Positions 25,901-37,900 of a DNA stretch of 64,000 nucleotides are shown in pieces; position 1 is the first letter of the stretch; each line of letters starts with the position of its first letter. Under the pieces are notes generated by a model. That model had not been told where the DNA came from and did not search any database. It saw only the letters and a program-made list of their open reading frames with translations. Location: contig CM056741.1 in the NCBI GenBank assembly GCA_029851415.1, positions 147,610,522-147,674,521 of the forward strand, given 5' to 3'. Position numbers and translations under genes: made by a program. The DNA comes from Eretmocerus hayati. Lineage: Eukaryota; Arthropoda; Insecta; Hymenoptera; Aphelinidae.

Positions 25901-28900
25901 GATATAGAAAAACATGGTACATTTGAGCTTATCGATTCGCGTGCTTAAATTTAAAGAACGCCAATGAACCGTAGCCCAAAATAGCACGTTAGAACCATAA
26001 TCAAACATCATTTTCTGAGTGGAACAGTTGTTGAGGTACAGGTTCTCTTGGAGGCTCGTAACATTGAATTCGATGATTTTATTGGTACTATTGATCATCC
26101 TCATAAATATCCTTCGTAAGGAAAAATTTTGGGCTCGACCGGTTGGACCTGCCGCACAGAAAGATGGCTGCCGACTCTGTACACGTTGGGCCCCATGGGC
26201 GGGGCCCACTCAAATTCATGTAAATCCTGTGAATAGATGTCAAACTAATAATTTTCCAAAAGGTTTGGCTTCCGAAAGTGCTAAAACGCACATTTGTACT
26301 CATTCGCAATCCAGACCGGAATAGCGATTTCGCCTTCGCAGTGAACGTGTTAATGAATTCAGCACGCTTTGCTGATTATGTATGCGATCGATCGAACTGT
26401 CGTTTGTTTAGCTCAATCGATGGCACCTTCGAGCTCCATTTAATTATAGTGATACGCCGAAGAAATTTCATGGAAGGTGGTTCTTCAAGAACGGCAATTC
26501 TAGTGCTTTTTGCTGATTTTGTAAATTGATTGCTGAGTGACGCATCCTCGTAGTGGATCCGAGGTGACACTGAGATTTCTTCCATATTTTGACCTGATGG
26601 CGACGATGGCAGTGGTTTGAGATAGCTAGGTTGCGCCCAAACCCTGTGACCCTTAATTTTTCGAGTTATTATCAGGAAAATTCGGTAGATTTTGCAATAA
26701 ATCTCAAACTGCTCACGAAATTGAACAGAAACACCTTTTTAGAGCTGATGAGAGAGTATTTTTTTTGTTGTCATATACACATTGAGGGAAAGTTGTTTCG
26801 TAATTGGTCAAAGATAGATGGATTAAATGAGGTACGTGTACCCAACTTGCCCCCATTAAGCAATTTTCTGAATAACTCTGGCCCGTCTCAATATTTTCCA
26901 ACGTACCTTAACTCATTTAGAAGCTTGTCACAAGACCTTCCGAATGAGTTAAAGTACATTTAATTTGGATCAACTGGAGCCAAACTGTTTTAATTCTCCC
27001 AAAAGGTGATTTTCGAGAGCTTACAAAAGTATGTACCCAACTTGCCCCCATCATTTGAAACAATGTAAATCGGCGATAAAGTGAATAAAATCGCTTTGAT
27101 CTGTTTTTATTACCGTGCAGCGACATATTTGTAGCTTTTAGCTGGCCCAGAATACTGCTTCCGACCTATTTGGATGCGGTGAACACGTTCTAAGTGGTGA
27201 AAAAAGCCATGCTGCACGTCTTTCCAGATAACCATATGGGGGCATGTTGGGTACACTCCGATGTCGGCTTTCTTGCTTCTCAAATCACCTCCGTGTTTTG
27301 TACATAATATCGCTCCAAATCAGAGTTTTGCAACTTTGAAGAGCGGATTTTAAGGCCTTGAGACAAGAAATCGAATGCACTAAGGTACGTCAAGATTGGT
27401 CAAATGAATATAAATTGGCATCGGTTTTGGTGAACGCGATTTCCTCGCCCTAGTAAAAATAAGTGCCTCATGATCATATATGAACATGTTCCCGACCGGA
27501 CTGTGGTCATACATGACCACCTATAATCATGAGGCCGGAGTCATAGGTCGTCATTGGTCTCCATACTTGATCCTAGGAATTCTTGTTGGAAATGAAGCAC
27601 TTCATTGCCCACTCGAAATGTTTCTCAATCCGAAGCTTCGAAATAAGCGCACTTGGGGCTCCAACTGCCAGGCCTCCATCCTATATTGAAAATGTCATGA
27701 ACAACCACTTGATTACCATACCCTATGGCCATGTACGAGTTAGTTTTGTGTACCTATGACTAACCATGGAGACATAATATTTTCTGAGGTCATAGATGGT
27801 CATAGATGACCATGGTTTGGCTGGGAACATGTTCATATATGATCATGAGGCACTTATTTTTACTAGGGTGGTCTTAGCCGTGCAAACACGAAATCGAAAG
27901 CTCACTTTATATTTCCTGGAGAACGCAGAAATGATCCGAAGTTCATGCAAAGCACGTACTTTCTCATATTTCAACATAACAAACGTAAAAAAAATATGCG
28001 GGAAGGTCCACGAGTGCCCATTTCTGAGATCGGCATATGGGGGCAAGTTGAGTACACTCACCTTATTATTCCAAGAGTGGCGTTTGTGAGCATTTTCTGA
28101 GATAAGCTTAAGCCGGTCCGTAATGAGTCAAATCATGAATCTTCACGGTTTACGGGTCTCTGAGAAGTCAGAGTTTTTTCCAAAATTGCGAAACACTGAT
28201 TCTCGAGAAAAAACAGTATTTTTTTTTTTTTTTTTTTATTTAATAAGCCATTCAAACCTCATAGAGGCTTATTTAGGCAATACATAAATGGTATTATACA
28301 ACATTATGGATGGTTGATATCACAATGAAAATCATGTAAATAATAATGATAACGCAAAACCTTGCTGTTGATAATTACAGCTAAGAGCGAAGTTTTTCTT
28401 CCCTCGCAAGTGTTTTCTGAATCAGATATTCAATTCACAGTCTTTGAAAAATTCCAATATTATCTTACAGCTAGGTATATGGGGGTCTGAAATGAACATT
28501 TCGATACAGAATGGTGGTTTTTGTTTCGTACGACAACTGAGGTTTCTCAAAAGCTTTTCTCTTTGAGCCGCATACTGTGGGCATTGCCAAAGGACATGAT
28601 TCAAGTTTTCGTCGGATTCTCCACATCTGCACACAGGACTATCAACCATATTTACTCTGTGTAAGGATGCCGCCAGATTGTAGTGATCCGAACGGCATCT
28701 GGCGATCGTTACTATCATATCTCGGGTTAGTTTCCTCTTTGAAAACCAGGCTTTTACGCCACTTTTTTTGAAATTCTCGAAGTATTTTTTACCTGTCAGT
28801 AATCCTCTCTCTTCTATTACATGCTGTGTAGCTAAATGAGCTTCGCGCTTGAAAAATTCAAAAAAGTCAGTAAAAGGGATCTGAGAAATATCTATGCTAT

Positions 28901-31900
28901 TTGCTTGAGTGGCAGATTTGGCCAACTGGTCAGCCTCTCCGTTTCCTTGGATTCCTACGTGGGCAGGAATCCAAAAGAGGCTGATTCTCCCAAGGTCATT
29001 ATTTTTTGTGAAATCAAGGAATTTTTTTTTGGACTCGAGAATGAATGAGTTGGTTTTAATTGAAGTTTGCGGCGAGTTGATTGATTGGAGTGTGCTAAGA
29101 GAATCCGAGAAGATGCTAAATCTGAGATTTTTGTGACACAGAGCGATATCGAAAGCAGCTGAGATTGCGGCACATTCAGCTGTAAAAACGGAAGCAGTAT
29201 CGTGAAGTGAGATTTTTTTTGAAATTTTGAAATGAGGGCAGATACAAGCTGCCCCTACAAACTTGTGATCTTTTATTTTGCTTCCATCAGTAAAGATTGG
29301 TATTGTATTACTATTTTCAAGAAAAAGTGAAAATTCTTCATTAGGTCTTGGGGAATCTCTGAGAGCATAACCTAGCTCTGTCTCGATTGGTACAGAGGCT
29401 GTAATAGTCGCAAAATCGTGGTTATACATAGTATAGTTGTGCCCAGTCACAATACTTGCGCTGATACTTTTGATCTTAGAGATACACATACGCAAAAGTA
29501 AGACTTTTTTAAGTGTACAGCTTTCATCGACTCGGAAGTATTTTTTCACCACGTAAGTGACAGGAGCGGTATCATCTGAAAGGATTTTCATTAAATAGCA
29601 GTTAGCAAGGAATGTAGCTCGGTGTTTCAAGGTCATAAGTTTAGATTCTCCGAGTAAAATATTGTTAGGTGTACTTTTTCTGAGTTCAAGAGCGATGCGA
29701 ATTGCTCGGTTCTGCATTTTTTCAAGGTTGTCTTGAAGATACTTAGAATTTGGGAAATATACGAAGCATCCATAATCGAATATTGAACGAACAAAGCTCT
29801 TGTATAAAATTAGAAGAGTTTCTGGGTGGGCTCCCCACCATGTACCACAGAGGTATTTTAGAATGTTCATTGCTCTTGAGCATTTGTTGAGTACATGACT
29901 GATATGCAGTTTGAAATTCAAATTATAATCTAAATGAACGCCAAGAAAACGGGCGGAAGCACATGACCGCACTTCTTGGCTTGCAACTTTCATTGAAATT
30001 TCCCCTGGAAGAATTCTTTTATTGTTGAAGTGCACTAGTTTTGTCTTGGGTGGCGTGAGATCCAGCCCGAGCTGAAAGAGATTATTACCTATTTTTTCAA
30101 TCGTATTCTCTAATGTCTTAGTTCCCCATTCTACCGAGCTACATTTTACATAGACACAAATGTCATCAGCGAATTGAGATAGGGTTACCTTTTTGCCAAT
30201 ATTCAGAGCTACTGAGATTGCATAAATAATGTAGAGTAGTGGACTCAATACACTCCCTTGAGCCACCCCTTTTCTTGCTATTCTAGGACTAGTAAGGTTA
30301 ATCGAGGAAAAAATTAGGCGTTCACGAAATAGAAATTTAACGAAAGTTACAACTTGCTTCGATATACCTAATTCGGCCAATTTTTGTAATAAAATCTCAA
30401 TATTTACATTATCAAAAGCGCCGTGCACGTCTAGAAAAGCAGCCAAGAGGTGTTTCTTTTCCATGAAAGCTTCATTGATTTTGAGCGTCAAGTTCGTTAG
30501 GTTGTCTACACATGATCTACCGCGCCTGAAACCACTTTGATCTCGAGGAATTTTGCCATTGAACTCTAACCACCACTCTACTCGGTTTTTTATAAGAGTT
30601 TCAAACAATTTACATATTGAGGAAGTTAAAGAAATAGGGCGAACGCTAACACCATCTTCTTTGTCAATGAAATGCACAAAAGAACACTTCCAATCTTGAG
30701 GATATTCTCCTTTGGTATACATTTCATTAAATAAATCAAGCATAAGAAGCTTGAACTTGATTGGTAGCTTTTGCAATATTTCAAAATCTACTCCGTCCAT
30801 ACCTGGAGAGGAGTGGGGGTTGCGTGAATCAAGGGCTGTATTAAATTCTACAAAGTCAAACATGGTGTCGAGGAATTCATTGGGTTCACAATCGGGGAAA
30901 TAACTTGGGTCAGTTTCAGCCCCCGAGGGGCACAGCTTGTCTAATGCTGCTTTGATTTTATCCTGTGATTGCAGATTCTGAGACGAGTGAAAAGGCTTGA
31001 CGTTAACCCAACTATTTTTGAAAATCTTACATTGATTCCAGACGTAGCTCGGGCTCGTATGTACGTCAATAGAAGCAGCAAATTGTTTGAATTTTTCTCT
31101 TTTTTTCTTTTTTATAAATTTTCTAACAAAAGAGACTTGTTTTTTGTAGGTTATAAGGTCAACAATGAACCCAGTGAATTCCCATTTCTTGTAATATGCT
31201 TTCCTAAGCCTTATTTCCCTATCACAATCTTTATCCCACCATACAACAGGATTTCTCTTTTTTCGACCCTTATATCTCTTTTTCCTAGGTGTGATGGCTT
31301 CTAAAGATTCTTTGATAACTCCAACAAACATACCGTATTTTTCGAAAATAGACAAATTATCATAGTCAACTGACAGAAATTTTTCATAGTATTTTTCTAG
31401 TTCAAGGGAGAATTTGGACCAATCAGTTCGATTCGACTTCAGTTTGAAAGTCTTCTTGGAATACGCACATTTCGCTGTGTTTATATTAATAAACACAGGA
31501 AAGTGGTCCGATCCCCAGGTCTCGTCGCATACATCTACACTGACTTTATCAGAAAAGCCGATAGATGATAGAATGATATCTAAGTTAGACTTGCGCTTCC
31601 GGTATACATCAATGCGAGTATAATGCTTATCGTTGTGGATGTAAAGATCACGACATTCAATAGCTTTACAAAATCGAGAACCGTTGCAATCAGTGCGGTC
31701 ACAATTCCACCTTCTATGGTGAGCATTGAAGTCACCCATAAAAAGATAATTATCGCGATTGTTGGTTTTACTCAGTAAAACATCCCATTGCTCTTGGGAT
31801 AGCACGTGACCAGGGGAACGGTAACAAACAATGATATCAAACGGTATAGTTGTGTTCGTGATTTGGATACCACAAAGCTCAACTGATTCATGGGGGGAGG

Positions 31901-34900
31901 TAAGAGTCTCTATTTCCTTAAAAGCTAGATTCTTACGTATGAGGAGAAGTATCCCTCCTCCTTTCGCTCCTTCGCGATCTCGTCTGAAGGTGATAAAACC
32001 GGCGACGTTGACGGAGATTTCTGGCGATAGCCAAGATTCGACGCAAGCAAAGATATCGATGTCTTTTAATCTTGATGGGATTTCCTTCGCCCTTTGCTGG
32101 AAACTTCTGGCATTCCAAAATAGGATCCTCAGTGGTGAAAAGTTAGCTCTTGATGCGTCTTCCATTTTGATTGCGAGAAAGATTTAGGGTCTCGTCAATA
32201 GAACTGGCATCGTCTTCCGAGTTCGAGTTACTTTTGAGTTTTTTGATTATTCTTTCCAGGCGGCTCTTTAGATTTCGGTCTTCGACATAATCATGAGTTT
32301 CTCCTAACATAAGGGCAATAGCTTCAAGATCGGACGAGTAGTGACTGGTCAACTCTAAAATGTTATGGTTTCCGTGAGCTTCAAACAAGAATTTCGCTAA
32401 GTCTTGCACCTTCATCGGAGAATTAGAGTCAGAGTAGATTTTCTCCAAATGTGACATTGCAGGAGACAGTTGCTGTTTCACAAAATCAACGGTGAGAGTA
32501 TTCATCACCAAATCCGTGGAAGCGGCCTGAGTATGCTTCGGTTTTTTCAATTCTTGCTTGGTGGGCCTATAATCATTATTCTCACTGGAGCCAATGGACG
32601 ATACAGATGTGATAGTGCCGCTGAGCGGCCTCTTGACTCCCGTGTGAACCGGTTGAATTATACTCGAACCACTTTTGTTGTTATTTACACTCATACTAGC
32701 TTCGGCACTCGTCGAATCAGTCACGCTGTCTTTATTTACACTCGGTATTGCTGTGTCAGACAAAGTATCTTGAGTGTCACATGGCATCATCATATCTGTA
32801 TCACTGTGCTTCGTATTTGATGAGAGACTTGGAGTTCCATCATCGGCTTCCTGCTCGTTGATATTCAACTCTGGGCAGTGTTTGATGATATGACCTTCAT
32901 TTTTACAATGAAAGCATTTGATAGTGTCCGTACTTGGGTAAACGTAGTAGGTGACATCTTCATAATTAACTTTTATAAATTCTGGTAATTTCTTCACATC
33001 AGACGGGTCTATATATGTTTGACGCCTGGAGCTGAGCACGTGGTTGTAACCTTCGGCTAAAATAGTAGCTTTCAAGAATGACACGGGTGCACTTCGTTTA
33101 ATGTCTAATAAGTCCAAATATTCTTCAATCACATAATGCGGAATCGGAGGTGCAACATTCGAGATAATAACTCGCTGCTGCTTGGCGATGAGAGGTCCTA
33201 TTTTCACCTTTTTATCTTGAATGACTACGTATTCCTTATCCTTGGTTAGTTCATCAACAAATTCTTTGCTCGAGAGATACAAGCACACCCTGTTGTTGGA
33301 AATTTTTGACGAGAAAATCACATTTTTTGGTTGAATAATTTCACCAATCGCACACGTGTAGTCCGTGAGGGTCAATCCATCGATACAATGCATAATTAAA
33401 CCTTGATCACGTTTTGGAAATTGGTCTTTCTGGGCAATAGCTGAATACGACACTTTTTTACCACTACTCGTAGAAGGAACTGTGAAACTTTGAGAAGAGC
33501 CATGGACTTTGGTGAGAAAGGCCATGGTTCCTAATCTTTTTAGCACACGCGGTTAGGCGGTTTGGTTTGGTTGGGCGGATAGATTACTTGCGTATTTAAA
33601 AGAAGTACACGAGGAATCAAGGCAAATTGTGCCTTAGTTGGACACAAAATATCAGTAAAGTAATGATTTTGGATTGGTGGTTGGAGGCAAGAGGGTTCAA
33701 GATCGCTTAACGGATAAGATAGTCAATTTCACAACACTTGAGACGATATACAAATATTTCTAACATCTACAAATGCCAGTAGTCCATCTGACGTCGAATA
33801 CTATAACAGTGAGCTAGACTTACATACTCCGTTATCGAAGTGAACTTCGACGTGTTTTTTTTCAGATTGAAAACGTCAAGTGATCATAAGAGTCATTTGC
33901 TTGGGAATAAGACTTCCTCTGGTATTGAACTATGTTTCTGAAAACTGTTCTGTGGGATTTATCTGAAAATCTTCAAAACTGGACTTATCGTTAATTTACT
34001 ATGACTCCAAACAACTAGCAAGGGTAGCAACAAGCTTGCGGGTCCTGGAACTTGACGGAATTTTGGAAATCATCTTGTTTTGGTGAGAGATGAAGGTGCC
34101 CAAAAGAGTTTTGTCCAATGGGTCTTTCATCTCCAGATGCAGCTCACGTAATTAGCATGGCCCATACAGGACCATGCTAAATGACACATATATAGATATA
34201 CTGACAATGCTAACCTCAATGGCTGTATTTGGGGCTGAAAGGCCCAGTGGACGAAATCTTTCCGGGTACCTTCATTTCTCACCAAAATAAGATGATTCCC
34301 AAAGTTTCTCCTAGATCCAGGATCCGCAAGGTTGGTACTCCCCTTGTCAACTAGCTCATGTAAAAATACTTCAATTAGTTTGAATAATAGACTCAGATGC
34401 GTAGTTTATCTGCAAGATATTCCATTACAGAATAGAGCCACGTAGGCCTGATGTTGTGTTCTTAAGGTAGTACTAGCGGTATCACAATTGACGTTCAGAA
34501 AATTACGAAAGTCGGTCTAGTTGTGGATTAAGGTCTCAAAGTGCTTCAGTTGAAATTTCAGAAGCGTTCAGTATTGGGGGAAAAAGTTCTGAGCGTTTTT
34601 GTAAAAGCCGTTTAACACGGAGTCTTATGGAAGATCACGAGAACAGTGATACCTGACGTTCAGATTCTCGTGGTAATGGATACCGAAAGAAGAATGCACA
34701 AAAATCACTTAGCAACAATCAGATTGATGATTCAGTGCCTATGAAGAGATATCTAAAGACAAATGTAACATTTTTTGTCCATTCCGGGGTTATGTTGTCG
34801 TCTGCTGCGTGCATTCACTATACCTATATCGAGGGTGGAAGGGAGTCAAGCGCGGGTACATTCCGCATTTGAGTCATGCAGTACCACTAGTACTATACCT

Positions 34901-37900
34901 TAAGGCTAGTCCGGAGTCCCAGTAAAACCGCAACCAGACACGCACCGGCGTACTTTCAGGTTGTGGCTGCATGCAATGATCCTCAGAACGGTATTATTGT
35001 TTATACGCTTTTATTGGTACTCAATGTACAACTCAGATAGTAGCCCACCTGTGAAATCTTATAACACGAGACCATGCAACGTTTCATGGAATTTCGTTCA
35101 TTACCCACACAGCATGGGAATATTTCAGGAAAATATTTCAGTGAAATATTTCAATGGAATCTTTCAGAAATCTTCCAGAAATATTTCAGAAAATTCCGTT
35201 GAAATATTCCATAGCAATCTCCCAGGAAGCTGCCAGAAATATTTCATGAAATATTACGAACAATCTTTCAGAAACCTTACGCTGAAAGACTTCTGAAAGG
35301 TTTCTGAAAGATTTCAGTGCAACATTCCAAGAGCTTCACTTGGAAATATTTCTGCCATGTTGCACGACACTTTTCCAGCAACCTTGCACTAGAAGGTCTT
35401 TGCGAGGTCTTTGGAAGCTTCCTGAAAGATTTTTGAGAGGTTTCTGAGAGCTTCCTCGATAAGATTTCAGTGCAATATTTCCAAAACATCATCTTAAAAA
35501 TTCTTGCAATATTCCACTGACAATCTGTCGGCAATATTGATTCAGGAAAATTCTCAAGAGGTTTCCCAATATATAGTCCTTGAAAAAATTTTTGCATAAA
35601 TTTCATCAAATGACAATTTCTCAGCAATTGTGATGGAGAAAATTCTTAAAAGATTTCTAGAAGCTTTCTGAAAGATTTCAGTGCAATAATCTAGCAATAT
35701 CACTTCAAAATATCCCTGCGATATTCTACAAACAACATTCCAGCAATCCTGATCCGAAAGATTTTTGGAAGATTCCTGAAAGATTACTGAAAGATTTCAG
35801 TGTAATATTGCAAAAAATGACTTTTGAATATCTCTGCAATATTGCACGACAACATCCCAGCAATATTGCATCGGAAGATTTCCAATGAAGTTCCACTTTC
35901 AATGTAATATTTTTGGAATATTCCTGAAAGATTCCCATGCTGTGTGGGTAGGAACCGAGAAAAACTTGAAGGCAATTGTTTGGCGAGACAGAGGGCACCC
36001 TCGCCTATTCCGATCTATTCCTCAATAACTAAACAGTTTTGGACAATATCAGATAGTAGCCCACCTGTACCTGTACTGTACCTGTACTGTGGAATTTCCT
36101 GTCGAATGAGCCCTCCCACGCCCGAAAATTCTGAATCTATCTCGCAAAGAACTTGAACTAGTGTGAGCATCGAGCAGTATAACTTGCTCAGCGAGCCAAA
36201 GGATTACGATTTCCTGGAGATATAGAATGAATTTCTGGGCATGAAACAACTCATTCGGCTGGAAATGTTGTGGTGTTTCAGTTGCCATATTATGTTTGGG
36301 TCGGGAATGTGAGGTTAAAATACTATGAGGCAAAAAATTGGTTCATAATCTCCCATCGCACATGCAGTACGATCAAAGCGCCATCTATCGGGCCAAATAT
36401 CCGAATCCTCTCCGGACTAGCCTTAAATCCACGTCGCAAGTACTCAATTAGATTTCCGCTGTGAGCAAACACATGGATCACTTATCCACTAATACAGGAC
36501 TAAACCGAGCTCCCTCGATTTATCCAAGCCTCATAGATGAGGTGCCGGGTGAGCGCAGCTAACTTGGACGATTCGGTACCTTTCATGTCGTATGGTCGCT
36601 CACTTACAGAAGAATAGCACATGCATCCATGATCCAATCAGTCTAGCAAATAATGCCAGACGACTTCGCTCTTTGTGAACAAATTAATTGACACATCTTA
36701 ACCTTCCTATCCATTAGATCACCCGCATGTGCCCAAAGGGACGGGCAAGGTTAAAAATTTGGAGAAGTTCGATTCTTCATTTTTTCCTTGTCCAACATAC
36801 CTCGTCCCATGGATGGATCCCAAGTGCCGTACACTGTTGGAGCACAGCTGGGAAGCCATAATGGATGCTGGTGTCAATCCTCGACAGCTGATGGGAAAGA
36901 AGGTGGCAGTCGTGGTTGCACTTTCTATAGCAGAAGAGGAAATCGCCTGTGCGTCAACTGCACTTTCAGTAAGTAGTGAATATGAAATGATGCTGTAGAA
37001 GGAATGACAATTTATTGAGAATCCTAGATGTAGATAGTCCCGATACTCGATCTTTTTAAGGGAATCGAATGATTTTCTATGTGAATTTTTTCCATTATAA
37101 ATAGATTCATGAAAACCTTGGAGGCAATATCATTTATTCTAAAAATTTGGAGAAAAGTTTTTTATAAAGTCTGTAGGCGTTATCAGATACAGAATGTCAT
37201 TAATCGAATGAGAACAGTCAATTTGGTTTGCTCGCTGGCGATGTACCATCGGCTTCCTGATCTGGAGGTATTCTTTTTCTGGTAGATGTACACAAAATGA
37301 AGCTTCTTCAGAGATATTTTGAATAGATTGACTTATCGTCGGCCCCTACAAAGACTAGCACACTTTAATCTCCCTACAAAGACTAGCACATCTCGACTTT
37401 CCCACGAAGAGAAGCACATTTCACCAATGTTAAACAATAGGAGAAATGTGTTAGTTTTCGTGAAAAAGCCGAAATGTGCTAATCTTCGTAGGGAGGTTGA
37501 AACGTGCTAGTTTCCGTAGGAGCCGACGTTATGTCAAAACCAGAAGATTATCGAGATGTGGATGTCTATTTGGGCCTATATTTTTGATAATTTCTGCGCA
37601 TCAAGACTATGTTTGGTTTACTACTGACCAAGATGATGTCTGATGACAGAACTGTCCAATAGTTCTGTTGTTATCGATATCAAGATGATTTGTGCAAGAT
37701 TTCAGCAAGCTCCGTTGGAGCGTTCATCGACAATTGAAATTTCTATGGGACTATTGAGCCAAAAATTCAATTACTGGTGAATAGCATATTGCCTCCAAGA
37801 AGTGGATCCAAATTCTCACGTACACCGGATGGATAAAGATAGCTTTGTGGAATAAGTTGCCTGGTGATCTCGGTCGTTACTATCCTCGTCCATCTTTTGA

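Larger units (their letters stand above)
28219..33546 (-). mobile_element. Full-length non-LTR retrotransposon (I/Jockey/R1-like group) with poly(A) tail
   Basis: Read on the minus strand, the element has ORF1 (33546-32143), ORF2 (32165-28422), about 180 bp of 3' UTR and an A20 tail (seen as T20 at 28219-28238). Both ORFs are open. It sits in intron 1 of the FAS gene in antisense orientation. An APE-type endonuclease, RT and RNase H in one ORF plus a zinc-knuckle ORF1 is the layout of the I-group of LINEs. The 5' end is not defined: sequence to about 33850 may be 5' UTR. I found no convincing target-site duplication by eye. Confidence 0.93.

Noticed and set aside
28577..32187. Plus-strand frames inside the LINE
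   Set aside because: They are antisense shadows of LINE ORF2.
32470..32820. 116-residue plus-strand frame
   Set aside because: Antisense to LINE ORF1, with no family resemblance.
28100..33900. Target-site duplication of the LINE
   Set aside because: AAAAAACAGTA beside the poly(A) tract was compared with sequence beyond ORF1; only imperfect partial matches (for example ATATCAGTAAAG near 33647) were found.
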